From NCBI GenBank assembly GCA_023394255.1, contig JAEXAZ010000263.1, positions 1 to 17,296 on the forward strand: DNA of 17,296 bases, read 5' to 3'. The notes below the pieces were generated by a model. That model saw nothing but the letters and a program-made list of their open reading frames with translations. It searched no databases and had not been told where the DNA came from. The translations under genes were made by a program, and so were the position numbers. Each line of letters starts with the position of its first letter. Position 1 is the stretch's first letter. Shown here piece by piece: positions 6,627 to 14,756 of the stretch. The stretch is from Bacillota bacterium (GTDB lineage: Bacteria > Bacillota > Clostridia > Oscillospirales > Ruminococcaceae).

Positions 6627-8180
6627 TTAACCCTCCTGCGTTCTTTTCCCGGAGGGTGCCCGGGAGGAATCGGCGGAGGGCTCTGCGGGGGAGGAGGATT
6701 GCTGCCCGGAACCCTGCTCTGCGCCCGAAAGGACAACCTCGGCGCCGTCTTTCAGGTCCGGATGCCAGGTAGTGATGATCTGGCTGTCGGTGGTTACGCC
6801 GGAAACCGCAACGACATAGTCCGAATTGGACATGCCGGTTTCAATATCCGTACGGTGCGCTTTGCCGTCGGCATAGGTGAAGACATAGGCCTGCCCGTCG
6901 TCATAGTAGACGCAGCTGACCGGAACCAGGACGGCATCTTCCGCTTTCGCGGTTGCGGCGGTCACTTTCACCGAGATGCCGGTGAGCAGGGTGCCGTCGT
7001 CATCCTGCACCTGCGCCTCAACCGGGAACAGGCCGGAAGCGGAGTCCGCCTTGGAGTCGATGGAGGTAATCACAGCCGTATATTCCCTGCCGCTTTTGGT
7101 GAGGGAAATGGTGTCTCCGGTGGAAAGCGCAACCGCGGCGTCGGCCGTCGCGTTGAATTTCACGGACATATCATTCTTGTTGGAGATCGTGTAGGCGGCG
7201 GTATTTGTACCGGCAGTCTCATAGAGCGTGATGGCTTTGGATTCAATCACCCCGTCGATGGGGGAATAGATTTTATATTTTTCCAGTTCGGACGAGCTCT
7301 TTTCCAAAGTCAGGCCGGCCGATTTCAAGCTTGCGTCGGTGGAGGCTTTGGTGTCGTCCAGAGAACCGCCGGCAATCAGGTTATAGTTTTTGAGCGCGGC
7401 TTCGTAACTGGTCTGGGCATTTTTATAAGAATTGCGCAGGTCGCGGGCCTCCGAATCCTCGTCGTCTTCAAGGTCCTTAACAGTGCTGTGCACCAGAGAA
7501 TATTGCTGTTCGGCTGCTTTCCAGGCCTTATACAGGTCCGATTTTTCATCATCGTCCGTGCCGGCGTAGTCATTATAGGCAAGCTCTGCGTCTTTCATTG
7601 CCTGTTCAGCCTTATCCTCCGACTTTTGGGCGGAAATCAGGCTGTCGTCATAGCCGTCGTTGTAATCCCTGAGCTTCAGACGGGCGTTGTTTAAACTCTG
7701 CTGAGCGGAATCCAGGGTGCTTTTCGCGGAATTCAGCTTCGAATCATAGCCGCTTCCGAGCGTGGTGTCCGCGCTGATGACCTTTTCATCATAGCTCGCC
7801 TGGGCAATCTGGTAGGCCAGCTGCGCGTCGGTGTCGTCAATTTCAAACAGAAGATCCCCTTTATGTACGGCGTCGCCGGCTTCAAAGTGGACGGTGCTTA
7901 CCTTTCCGCTGATTTCCGGATAAACATTGACGCTTTCCGCGGGCTCTATTTTACCGATAAATTCCGTATTGCGGGCCAGACTGCCGATTGTGGGATTTTG
8001 CAGCTTCACTGTGATAACACTTTTGGACATTTTGACATCGCCCATGTTCCCGCCGCCTCTTCCCCCGGGACCGCCCCCTCCGGGTCCTGCCGCAAACACC
8101 ATGGTCGATACGGCCACGGTGCCGGCAAGAAGAAGCACAATGCCGGATGTCAATTTTTTTCTGTCTAAGGATCGTTTCAT
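6627..8180 (-). CDS. Membrane fusion protein / RND periplasmic adaptor subunit (HlyD/AcrA-like)
   Basis: A 517-residue partner of the RND pump encoded 6 bases downstream. A hydrophobic anchor or signal (about 10-31) is followed by a glycine-rich linker (32-47). The first half of a biotinyl-lipoyl-like domain (about 83-115) contains PEISGKV and AGDAVHKGDLLFEID. A long helical hairpin of roughly 180 residues (about 117-300) is rich in Ala, Asp, Lys and Ser. The second lipoyl half contains YSPIDGVIESK (about 305-315), then a beta-barrel and a membrane-proximal domain. The C-terminus is a low-complexity Ser/Pro/Glu tail. The start was chosen at ATG 8180 because GGAGA sits 7 bases upstream. An in-frame ATG at 8204 has no ribosome binding site. 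Adaptors of this type stabilise the pump and gate substrate. In a monoderm cell no TolC docking is expected, which makes the long hairpin noteworthy. Confidence 0.92.
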   Translation of the reverse strand: MKRSLDRKKLTSGIVLLLAGTVAVSTMVFAAGPGGGGPGGRGGGNMGDVKMSKSVITVKLQNPTIGSLARNTEFIGKIEPAESVNVYPEISGKVSTVHFEAGDAVHKGDLLFEIDDTDAQLAYQIAQASYDEKVISADTTLGSGYDSKLNSAKSTLDSAQQSLNNARLKLRDYNDGYDDSLISAQKSEDKAEQAMKDAELAYNDYAGTDDDEKSDLYKAWKAAEQQYSLVHSTVKDLEDDEDSEARDLRNSYKNAQTSYEAALKNYNLIAGGSLDDTKASTDASLKSAGLTLEKSSSELEKYKIYSPIDGVIESKAITLYETAGTNTAAYTISNKNDMSVKFNATADAAVALSTGDTISLTKSGREYTAVITSIDSKADSASGLFPVEAQVQDDDGTLLTGISVKVTAATAKAEDAVLVPVSCVYYDDGQAYVFTYADGKAHRTDIETGMSNSDYVVAVSGVTTDSQIITTWHPDLKDGAEVVLSGAEQGSGQQSSSPAEPSADSSRAPSGKRTQEG

Positions 8181-8341
8181 TTTCGATTCTCCAATCTCCA
8201 ACATGAATATTTGTCATTTTATGAGGATAAAACTGATAATTTTCTTTATTATATATACCGGGCGAATGTGGGGGAAAGCTAAAATAAATATGAATAAATT
8301 GTGTGTTTTCTGTGAAGTGTTGGGAATTTGTGCCAGATAGC

Positions 8342-8368
8342 AAAAAAGACGGGGCATCGCCCCGTCTT
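8342..8368 (-). terminator. Terminator of the HPr-like gene
   Basis: The 10-bp stem AAGACGGGGC/GCCCCGTCTT (8346-8355 with 8359-8368) with an ATC loop is followed on the minus strand by a run of T residues. It separates the HPr-like gene from the efflux operon, so that operon needs its own promoter in 8205-8340, a region that is AT-rich near 8250. Confidence 0.88.
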
Positions 8369-8379
8369 ACGACTGTCGG

Positions 8380-8607
8380 TTACTCTGCTACGCTCCATTT
8401 TGAAAGCTGTTTCACAAAATGGCTGTCCTCCGTAACAACTTTGACCGGTTTGGAATAATCCAGGGACATCAGCCCCAAAACAGACTTGGCATCGGCGATT
8501 TTACCGTCGGCGGTATGTACGCCGATCTCTTCGGAGGACTGCATGGCAAGGAACATGAACTGGCGGAGATCTTCCGCGGATTTAAGCATAACTTCATGGA
8601 TCAACAC
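8380..8607 (-). CDS. HPr-family-like protein lacking the active-site histidine
   Basis: A small protein of 75 residues (77 if the upstream TTG at 8613 is used). I prefer GTG 8607 because AGGAGG lies 9 bases upstream, against 3 for the TTG. DAKSVLGLMSL (39-49) is the conserved helix of HPr phosphocarriers. It includes Ser42, which aligns with Ser46, the HPr kinase/phosphorylase site. The region that should hold His15 in a GxHARP motif instead reads SAEDLRQF, with no histidine there. PTS phosphotransfer from enzyme I is therefore not expected. The fold and the serine suggest a regulatory relative such as Crh, but Crh-type proteins keep other features I cannot confirm here. It has its own strong promoter (8661-8689) and terminator and is divergent from the heat-shock operon. 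Confidence 0.8.
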   Translation of the reverse strand: MLIHEVMLKSAEDLRQFMFLAMQSSEEIGVHTADGKIADAKSVLGLMSLDYSKPVKVVTEDSHFVKQLSKWSVAE

Positions 8608-8660
8608 GATCAATAGCCTCCTCTAAACGTTACATTTTGTATTCCAGTTGTTGTAACTTT

Positions 8661-8689
8661 ATTAAACAACATTTTCTTTCAAAAGTCAA
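8661..8689 (-). promoter_or_regulatory. Promoter of the HPr-like gene
   Basis: On the minus strand TTGACT (8689-8684) and TTTAAT (8666-8661) are 17 bases apart. Its -35 lies 45 bases from the nearer CIRCE operator. Confidence 0.72.
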
Positions 8690-8733
8690 TATAAATAGTT
8701 TAATTTAGAAAAGATTGTGCATAATATCTAATG

Positions 8734-8760
8734 TTAGCACTCTTGATATGAGAGTGCTAA
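8734..8760 (+). promoter_or_regulatory. CIRCE operator 1 (HrcA binding site, perfect)
   Basis: TTAGCACTC (8734-8742), a 9-base spacer and GAGTGCTAA (8752-8760) match the CIRCE consensus exactly. It lies upstream of the -35 of the hrcA promoter, between that promoter and the divergent HPr-like promoter. Confidence 0.97.
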
Positions 8761-8788
8761 AAAATGTGTAAACATTTCATGAATTGTA

Positions 8789-8816
8789 TTGACTTCTGAA
8801 AAATCTGTGGTACATT
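8789..8816 (+). promoter_or_regulatory. hrcA operon promoter
   Basis: TTGACT (8789-8794) and TACATT (8811-8816) are 16 bases apart, with TGG before the -10 as an extended element. The expected start is near 8823, which places the second CIRCE right at the transcription start. Confidence 0.75.
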
Positions 8817-8823
8817 ATAGATA

Positions 8824-8850
8824 TTAGCAATCATATAGAAAGAGTGCTAA
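8824..8850 (+). promoter_or_regulatory. CIRCE operator 2 (one mismatch)
   Basis: TTAGCAATC (8824-8832), a 9-base spacer and GAGTGCTAA (8842-8850) differ from the consensus only in the seventh base of the left arm. It covers the start of the transcript, so bound HrcA would block initiation. In the RNA it would lie in the 5' leader. Confidence 0.94.
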
Positions 8851-8884
8851 GGAGCTGCTGCATGAACTCGGGGTGAGGGAAAAC

Positions 8885-9916
8885 ATGAATCTGGATTCTA
8901 GAAAATTGAAGATTTTGACCGCGATCGTTGAGATTTACATTGAAACGGGCGAGCCGGTCAGCTCTAAGATGCTGAATCAGAGGCTCGATCTGAGTGTGTC
9001 TCCCGCAACGATCCGCAACGACATGTCGGCGCTCTTCGATTTGGGCCTTTTGGAGCAGCCGCATACCTCCGCGGGGCGCGTCCCGTCCCATCTTGGGTAC
9101 CGTATTTACGTCGACCAGCTGATGCGTCCGAAGCCCATCAGTGAGGAGGAGCGCAGGCAGATCGACGCGTTGTTCAATGTGCGGGACCCGGATCCGGACC
9201 GTCTGCTGGAGGATGCGGCGGAAGCGCTTGCGGATTTTACCAACTGCGCAACGGTATCCACCACCATTACCCCAAAGAGCGTATTGGTGAAACGGATTGA
9301 AATTGTCCCCGCAGGAATCCGGACGGTCGTGATTCTGCTGATCGCCACCAACGGGGTGATCAAAAACCGGGTCTGCCGTGTGGATTTCAGGATAACAAGC
9401 GAAATCCTGGAATTCCTCAACCAGTTTACCAACGGACGGCTGGCGGGAAAATCGGTCAATGATGTTTCGCAGCGGTATATCAATGCGATTGCGGTGACGC
9501 TGGGGGATTATTCCCAGCTGTTTACGCCGGTGCTCGCCGCGGTTTATGACCTGTGCAGGGAAGTCAACGAAGGGCAGTTTTATGCATCCGGCGGCGAAAA
9601 CCTGCTGGGTTATAGGGAGCTTAGCGATATCGCGCGGGAGCTGCTTCAGACCATGCATGACAAGGATCAGATTCTGGGTTTGATCGGTTCCAAAAAGGAC
9701 GCGGTGTTTATTACCATTGGCAAGGAGAATACCAAGAGTGAGCTTACCGATACTTCGGTGGTTGTGACAAAATATCGGATCGGGGCTCAAAATGAGGGCG
9801 CCATCGGAGTGATTGGTCCTGTACGCATGGATTATGCAAAACTGATCCCCCATTTGGAATACTTTTCTCAGACTTTGGGGAAGCTGCTGGCTGAGACTTT
9901 TGAACAGCAGGAGTAG
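8885..9916 (+). CDS. hrcA: Heat-inducible transcription repressor HrcA
   Basis: A 343-residue repressor of class I heat-shock genes that binds CIRCE and depends on GroEL for folding. The N-terminal winged helix (about 1-75) contains SPATIRNDMSALFDLGLLE and SAGRVPSHLGYRIYVD, both typical of HrcA. The central and C-terminal GAF-like dimerisation region shows YASGGENLLG and ends with GPVRMDYAKLIPHLEYF. ATG 8885 was chosen because GGTGAGG lies just upstream; an in-frame GTG at 8873 would put that ribosome binding site inside the gene. First gene of the operon; autoregulated by the two CIRCE sites upstream. Confidence 0.97.
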   Translation: MNLDSRKLKILTAIVEIYIETGEPVSSKMLNQRLDLSVSPATIRNDMSALFDLGLLEQPHTSAGRVPSHLGYRIYVDQLMRPKPISEEERRQIDALFNVRDPDPDRLLEDAAEALADFTNCATVSTTITPKSVLVKRIEIVPAGIRTVVILLIATNGVIKNRVCRVDFRITSEILEFLNQFTNGRLAGKSVNDVSQRYINAIAVTLGDYSQLFTPVLAAVYDLCREVNEGQFYASGGENLLGYRELSDIARELLQTMHDKDQILGLIGSKKDAVFITIGKENTKSELTDTSVVVTKYRIGAQNEGAIGVIGPVRMDYAKLIPHLEYFSQTLGKLLAETFEQQE

Positions 9917-9952
9917 TGCAGACTGAAAATACGAGTTAAGGTGGCGAATGGA

Positions 9953-10546
9953 TTGTCCAACGAAAACAAGCAGGAGTGCCCGGACATCAAGGATATCGGG
10001 CAGGAGGCGCAAATCCCAAAGGAGGACCCGGAACAGCAGGATCAAACGCCGGGGACTCCCGAAAACGGCTGTCAGGAAGAAAGCCGGGAGGCCGAAGAGC
10101 CTGCGAAAACACAGGAGGAGCTTTTGCAGGAAAAGATAGACAGCCTGAATGATCAGCTGCTGCGGACGGTTGCGGAATATGATAATTTCCGCAGGCGGAG
10201 CCAGCGGGAAAAGGAAGCGATTTATCCCCAGGCGGTTGCCAAAACCGTGGAAAAGTTTATCCCGGTTATTGATACTGTGGAGCGTGCGCTCGCCGTGGAA
10301 TGCGGCGATGCCGAATTCGTAAAGGGCATTGAAATGATTTTGCAGAATTTTAAGGATATCCTGCAAAAGCTGGGCGTTGAGGAATTCGGCAAGGCCGGCG
10401 AACAGTTCGACCCGGAAAAACACAATGCAGTCATGCATGTGGAGGATGAACAACACGAAGCAAACACCATTGTCGCTGTTTTCCAGAAGGGCTATCAATT
10501 GGGCGATATGATTATCAGGCATGCCATGGTTCAGGTCGCAAACTGA
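9953..10546 (+). CDS. grpE: Nucleotide exchange factor GrpE
   Basis: Releases ADP from DnaK as a dimer in the cytosol. The N-terminal 45 or so residues are acidic, Gln- and Pro-rich and disordered, as is usual. A coiled-coil helix follows, with LLQEKIDSLNDQLLRTVAEYDNF. The C-terminal beta domain includes FDPEKHNAVMHVED and ends GYQLGDMIIRHAMVQVA, the family signature. The start is uncertain: TTG 9953 has AAGGTGG at a good distance (8 bases), while in-frame GTG 9941 overlaps that site and would add four residues. It lies 36 bases after hrcA and 59 before dnaK, in one operon. Confidence 0.95.
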   Translation: MSNENKQECPDIKDIGQEAQIPKEDPEQQDQTPGTPENGCQEESREAEEPAKTQEELLQEKIDSLNDQLLRTVAEYDNFRRRSQREKEAIYPQAVAKTVEKFIPVIDTVERALAVECGDAEFVKGIEMILQNFKDILQKLGVEEFGKAGEQFDPEKHNAVMHVEDEQHEANTIVAVFQKGYQLGDMIIRHAMVQVAN

Positions 10547-10605
10547 ACATATCAGGATTGGATAAGCGTTCAAGAAATCACTGTTATTATTGGAGGAATG
10601 AATTT

Positions 10606-12450
10606 ATGGGTAAAATTATCGGTATCGACTTAGGTACAACAAATAGCTGCGTTGCCGTCATGGAGGGCGGCGAGGCGGTCGTCATCGCCAATGCGGAAGG
10701 CGCCAGGACGACTCCGTCCGTCGTGGCATTTGCGAAAACCGGCGAGCGCATGGTGGGGCAGGTGGCCAAACGCCAGGCGATCACAAATCCGGACAGAACG
10801 ATTTCGTCCATCAAACGCCATATGGGCAGCGACTTCAAGGTCTCCATTGACGGGAAAAATTATACCCCGCAGGAAATTTCCGCGATGGTTCTGCAGAAGC
10901 TGAAAGCCGACGCGGAAGCATATCTCGGCGAAAAGGTGACCGAAGCGGTCATCACCGTTCCGGCTTACTTCTCCGACAGCCAGAGGCAGGCCACCAAGGA
11001 CGCGGGGCGCATTGCCGGCCTGGAAGTAAAGCGTATCATCAATGAGCCGACTGCCGCGGCGCTCGCTTACGGCATCGATAAAGAGCATGAACAGAAGATT
11101 ATGGTTTACGACCTCGGCGGCGGTACATTCGATGTATCTATCATTGAGATGGGCGACGGTGTGCAGGAGGTGCTTGCCACCAACGGAAATACGCGCCTCG
11201 GCGGCGACGATTTCGACCAGCGCGTCATTGATTATCTCGCTGATGAGTTTAAAAAGTCAAACGGAATCGACCTGCGCGGCGACAAAATGGCGATGCAGCG
11301 CCTGAAGGAAGCTGCCGAAAAAGCGAAGATCGAGCTTTCCGGCATGACGACCGCCAATGTCAACCTGCCGTTCATTACCGCGGACGCAACCGGGCCGAAG
11401 CATCTCGACGTCACCATTACCCGCGCGAAGTTCAATGAACTGACAGCCGACCTGGTTGAAAAGACCATGGAACCGGTCCGCAAAGCAATGGCGGACTCCG
11501 GCCTGAAGGTTTCCGATCTGGATAAAATCCTGCTGGTGGGCGGTTCCACCCGTATCCCCGCCGTTCAGGATGCCGTCAAGGCGTTCTGCGGCAAGGAACC
11601 GTTCAAAGGAATCAACCCTGATGAATGCGTCGCGGTGGGCGCGGCGATCCAGGGCGGCGTACTTGGCGGCGACGTCAAGGGTCTGCTGCTGCTCGACGTA
11701 ACCCCGCTGTCTCTGGGACTGGAAACCCTCGGCGGCGTCTGCACCAAAATTATTGAACGCAATACCACCATTCCGACCAAGAAATCCCAGATCTTCTCCA
11801 CCGCCGCGGACGGGCAGACCTCTGTGGAAATCAACATTCTGCAGGGCGAGCGCGAGATGGCCCGCGACAACAAACAGCTTGGGATGTTCCGTCTGGACGG
11901 GATTCCCGCGGCTCCCCGCGGTGTGCCTCAGATCGAAGTGACGTTCGATATCGATGCCAACGGCATTGTGCATGTCACCGCCAAAGACCTCGGCACCGGC
12001 AAGGAGCAGAATGTCACCATTACCTCCTCCACCAACATGTCCAAAGACGATGTGGAAAAAGCGGTTCGTGATGCCGAGGCGTTTGCCGCCGAGGATAAAA
12101 AGCGCCGCGAGGAGATTGATGTGCGCAACGGCGCCGACCAGATGGTCTACCAGTGCGAAAAGACCATGGGTGATCTGGGCGACAAGATTTCCGCTGATGA
12201 AAAAGCAAAGGTGCAGGGGAAACTGGACGCTTTGAAAGAAGCGCTGAAGGGAACCGATGTCGATGCGATCAAGGCAAAACAGGAGGACCTCCAGAAGGAT
12301 TTCTATGAGATGAGCGCAAAGATGTACCAGAACACGCAGGGCGCTCAGGGCGCGCAGCAGAATCCCGAAGACAACGCGGGCGGAACAGCCGGCGGCGCGG
12401 ATTATGTGGACGCGGATTATAAAGAGGTTGACGAGGACGACAAAAAATAA
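10606..12450 (+). CDS. dnaK: Molecular chaperone DnaK (Hsp70)
   Basis: An ATP-dependent chaperone of 614 residues. The nucleotide-binding domain opens with GIDLGTTNSCVAV. It contains DLGGGTFDVSIIE (phosphate 2) and LVGGSTRIPAVQ (adenosine). The interdomain linker reads LLLLDVTPLSLG, followed by the substrate-binding domain and helical lid. The tail is Gly/Ala-rich and acidic and ends EVDEDDKK, in place of the exact EEVD-like ends of other Hsp70s. The N-terminal lobe lacks the segment present in Gram-negative DnaK, as in Firmicutes. ATG 10606 has GGAGG 9 bases upstream. A strong hairpin follows the stop. Confidence 0.99.
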   Translation: MGKIIGIDLGTTNSCVAVMEGGEAVVIANAEGARTTPSVVAFAKTGERMVGQVAKRQAITNPDRTISSIKRHMGSDFKVSIDGKNYTPQEISAMVLQKLKADAEAYLGEKVTEAVITVPAYFSDSQRQATKDAGRIAGLEVKRIINEPTAAALAYGIDKEHEQKIMVYDLGGGTFDVSIIEMGDGVQEVLATNGNTRLGGDDFDQRVIDYLADEFKKSNGIDLRGDKMAMQRLKEAAEKAKIELSGMTTANVNLPFITADATGPKHLDVTITRAKFNELTADLVEKTMEPVRKAMADSGLKVSDLDKILLVGGSTRIPAVQDAVKAFCGKEPFKGINPDECVAVGAAIQGGVLGGDVKGLLLLDVTPLSLGLETLGGVCTKIIERNTTIPTKKSQIFSTAADGQTSVEINILQGEREMARDNKQLGMFRLDGIPAAPRGVPQIEVTFDIDANGIVHVTAKDLGTGKEQNVTITSSTNMSKDDVEKAVRDAEAFAAEDKKRREEIDVRNGADQMVYQCEKTMGDLGDKISADEKAKVQGKLDALKEALKGTDVDAIKAKQEDLQKDFYEMSAKMYQNTQGAQGAQQNPEDNAGGTAGGADYVDADYKEVDEDDKK

Positions 12451-12468
12451 TACAATAACAAAATGAGT

Positions 12469-12499
12469 ATTAAGGCGGGGGAGGTTCTCCCGCCTTAAT
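12469..12499 (+). other. Intergenic stem-loop between dnaK and dnaJ (no T tract)
   Basis: A stem of up to 13 bp is visible (ATTAAGGCGGG with CCCGCCTTAAT plus one GU and one GC pair) around an AGGTT loop. The following bases are GCGGCG rather than T residues, so it is not a standard terminator. It could stabilise the 3' end of the dnaK message or act as a processing or attenuation site. The stem is clear; the role is inference. Confidence 0.75.
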
Positions 12500-12539
12500 G
12501 CGGCGTGAAAGTTAACGGTTATAAACAGGGGTGAGACAT

Positions 12540-13700
12540 TTGGCTGACAAACGGGATTATTACGAAGTGCTGGGCGTGTCGAAGGACGCGTCCGCCGACG
12601 ATTTAAAAAAAGCGTATCGCAAGCTGGCAAAGCAGTACCACCCCGACATGAACCCCGGGGACAAGACCGCCGAGGCAAAGTTTAAGGAAGTCAATGAGGC
12701 TTACGAGGTACTTAACGACCCGGCAAAGCGCCAGCGGTATGACCAATTCGGCCATGCGGGCATTGACCCGTCTTACGGGGCGGGCGGCGGCAGCGGTTTC
12801 GGCGGGGCGGGCGGCTTCGGCGGATTTGACGTTGGTGATATTTTTGAGAGCTTTTTCGGCGGCAATTTCGGAGGCTTCGGCGGCAGCAGCCGCACAAGGA
12901 ATCCGAATGCCCCCATCAGAGGCAACGATATCAATGTGACCATCGGGCTTTCTTTCATGGAAGCGGCCAAGGGCTGTAAGCAGAAGATTCAGATACAGCG
13001 CCTCGAGCAGTGCGAAACCTGCGGCGGCACCGGCGCGAAAAAGGGCACCAGCCCGGAAACATGTTCCGAATGCGGCGGTACCGGCCAGGTGAAGGTGCAG
13101 CAGCGCACGCCGATCGGCATTATCCAGACGACGCGCACCTGCACACGCTGCAACGGCAAGGGAAAGGTCATTAAGGAGCCTTGCTCCTCCTGCCGCGGCA
13201 TGGGCCGTGTGCGCCATGGCCGGACGCTGGAGGTTTCCGTTCCGGCCGGGATTGACGACGGGCAGACCTTTATGCTGCGCGGGCAGGGGGACCAGGGGAT
13301 CAACGGCGGCCCCGCGGGCGATGTGAATATTATGGTGACCCTGCGTCCCGACGAACTGTTCGAGCGGGACGGGTTCGATGTCTGGTGCGACATTCCCATT
13401 ACCTTTTCCCAAGCGGTTTTGGGAGACGAAATCACGGTTCCGACCATTGACGGCAAAGTGAAATATGAGGTCCCCGAGGGAACGCAGTCCGGAACGGTCT
13501 TCCGCCTGCGCAATAAGGGGATTCAGTATGTGAACGGCCGCGGGCGCGGCGACCAGTATGTAAAGGTGAACATTGAAGTCCCCAGAAATTTGTCCTCCAA
13601 GCAGAAGGATGTTCTGAAGGACTTTGAAAAACTGACCAGCGATAAAAACTATGAAAAGCGAAAAACCTTTTTCGACCGCCTGAAAGATGCAATGAAATAA
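12540..13700 (+). CDS. dnaJ: Co-chaperone DnaJ (Hsp40, type I)
   Basis: Stimulates the DnaK ATPase and delivers substrates; 386 residues. The J domain (about 5-70) contains YHPDMNPG with the HPD triad at 34-36. A Gly/Phe-rich region runs from about 76 to 115. Four zinc-finger repeats have cysteine pairs at 158/161, 175/178, 201/204 and 215/218 (CETCGGTG, CSECGGTG, CTRCNGKG, CSSCRGMG). The C-terminal peptide-binding and dimerisation domains follow. The start is TTG 12540, giving the usual MADKRDYYEVLG opening with GGGGTGA just upstream. An in-frame GTG at 12531 would overlap that site. It is followed by a terminator. Confidence 0.98.
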   Translation: MADKRDYYEVLGVSKDASADDLKKAYRKLAKQYHPDMNPGDKTAEAKFKEVNEAYEVLNDPAKRQRYDQFGHAGIDPSYGAGGGSGFGGAGGFGGFDVGDIFESFFGGNFGGFGGSSRTRNPNAPIRGNDINVTIGLSFMEAAKGCKQKIQIQRLEQCETCGGTGAKKGTSPETCSECGGTGQVKVQQRTPIGIIQTTRTCTRCNGKGKVIKEPCSSCRGMGRVRHGRTLEVSVPAGIDDGQTFMLRGQGDQGINGGPAGDVNIMVTLRPDELFERDGFDVWCDIPITFSQAVLGDEITVPTIDGKVKYEVPEGTQSGTVFRLRNKGIQYVNGRGRGDQYVKVNIEVPRNLSSKQKDVLKDFEKLTSDKNYEKRKTFFDRLKDAMK

Positions 13701-13710
13701 CGATTTTTTA

Positions 13711-13743
13711 AAAACCACCCTTTTGAAAAGGGTGGTTTTGTAT
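13711..13743 (+). terminator. Terminator after dnaJ
   Basis: AAAACCACCC and its complement GGGTGGTTTT (13711-13720 with 13730-13739) bracket a short T/A loop region, followed by a T-rich end. It closes the chaperone part of the operon; some read-through into prmA is possible. Confidence 0.82.
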
Positions 13744-13749
13744 TATAAT
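13744..13749 (+). promoter_or_regulatory. Possible promoter -10 for prmA-rsmE
   Basis: A perfect TATAAT directly after the dnaJ terminator, with only a weak TTTTGA 17 bases upstream inside that terminator. It would give prmA a leader of about 65 bases and allow expression outside heat shock. Tentative. Confidence 0.3.
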
Positions 13750-13822
13750 AATGCCTGTGACAATAAAATAAGGCAGTAATCGGGACTGTTTTTGACACAA
13801 TTGTAATATAAAGGAGATTGAC

Positions 13823-14743
13823 ATGCAGTACAGCGAATTGAAAATCAGGGTTGCCACCGAACATTTGGAAACGGCTTCGGCAATTGCCAATATGGTGGTG
13901 CCGTATGGAATTTATATCGAGGACTACAGCGATATTGAGGAGCTGGCCCCGCGGATTGCCCATGTGGACCTCATTGAACAGGAACTTCTGGAGCGCGATC
14001 GGTCGCATAGCCTGATTCATATTTATATTTCACCGGAGGAAAACCCCAATGAGGCGGTTTCCTATCTTCGGGAGCGGCTGGAGTCGGAAGGGATTCCCTA
14101 TACCATTGAGTCCGGCAGCATCGACGAGGAGGACTGGGCGACCGCGTGGAAAAAATACTATTATCCAACCAAAGTCGGCAGGCGTCTGGTGGTATGCCCT
14201 TCCTGGGAGAGTTATTCGCCTGCCGCGGATGAGATCGTGATGGTGATGGACCCGGGCATGGCCTTCGGGACCGGCACCCACGACACGACACGCCTGTGCA
14301 TGCAGTTGCTGGAGGAGTATGTGACGCCCGATACGGCGCTGCTTGATATCGGGACCGGCAGCGGCATCCTCACGGTGGCGGCGCTGCTGCTGGGGGCAAA
14401 ATCCGCGGTCGGCGTGGATATCGACGAAGTGGCGGTCCGGGTTGCCGGGGAAAATGCCGCCGCAAACGGCGTTGACGGGAAAGTGGCTTTCCATGCCGGG
14501 GACCTGACTGAAAAAGTCAGCGGCAGGTTCCGGCTTGTAACCGCGAACATCGTGGCCGATGTCATTATCCGCCTGATTCCGGATTTGGAACGGTTCCTGC
14601 TGCCGGACGGCGTATTTATCGCGTCGGGAATTATCGACACGCGGGAGCAGGATGTGCTGGATGCCCTGACGAAAGCGGGTTACCGCCTTGTGCGCCGGGA
14701 AGAATCCGGCGGATGGGTGGCGCTGGCGGTTCAGAGAAACTAG
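13823..14743 (+). CDS. prmA: Ribosomal protein L11 methyltransferase
   Basis: SAM-dependent enzyme of 306 residues that methylates ribosomal protein L11 on lysines and its N-terminus. An N-terminal L11-recognition domain (about 1-100) precedes a class I methyltransferase domain. It contains MDPGMAFGTGTHDTT (142-156), the SAM loop LDIGTGSGIL (174-183), an acidic VDIDE (198-202) and NIVADVI (242-248). The start is ATG 13823 with AAGGAGA upstream. It lies 122 bases after dnaJ with a terminator between them; the stop is 13 bases before rsmE. The dnaJ-prmA-rsmE order is conserved in Firmicutes. Confidence 0.97.
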   Translation: MQYSELKIRVATEHLETASAIANMVVPYGIYIEDYSDIEELAPRIAHVDLIEQELLERDRSHSLIHIYISPEENPNEAVSYLRERLESEGIPYTIESGSIDEEDWATAWKKYYYPTKVGRRLVVCPSWESYSPAADEIVMVMDPGMAFGTGTHDTTRLCMQLLEEYVTPDTALLDIGTGSGILTVAALLLGAKSAVGVDIDEVAVRVAGENAAANGVDGKVAFHAGDLTEKVSGRFRLVTANIVADVIIRLIPDLERFLLPDGVFIASGIIDTREQDVLDALTKAGYRLVRREESGGWVALAVQRN

Positions 14744-14756
14744 ACGGAGGACGGGT

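Noticed and set aside
8831..10573. A 580-codon open frame on the minus strand opposite hrcA and grpE
   Set aside because: It is the mirror of two well-conserved genes, has no recognisable domain and crosses two gene boundaries and the CIRCE leader.
11257..12678. A long minus-strand open frame opposite dnaK and dnaJ
   Set aside because: Codon-bias shadow with no start signal; it runs through the dnaK-dnaJ hairpin and two unrelated genes.
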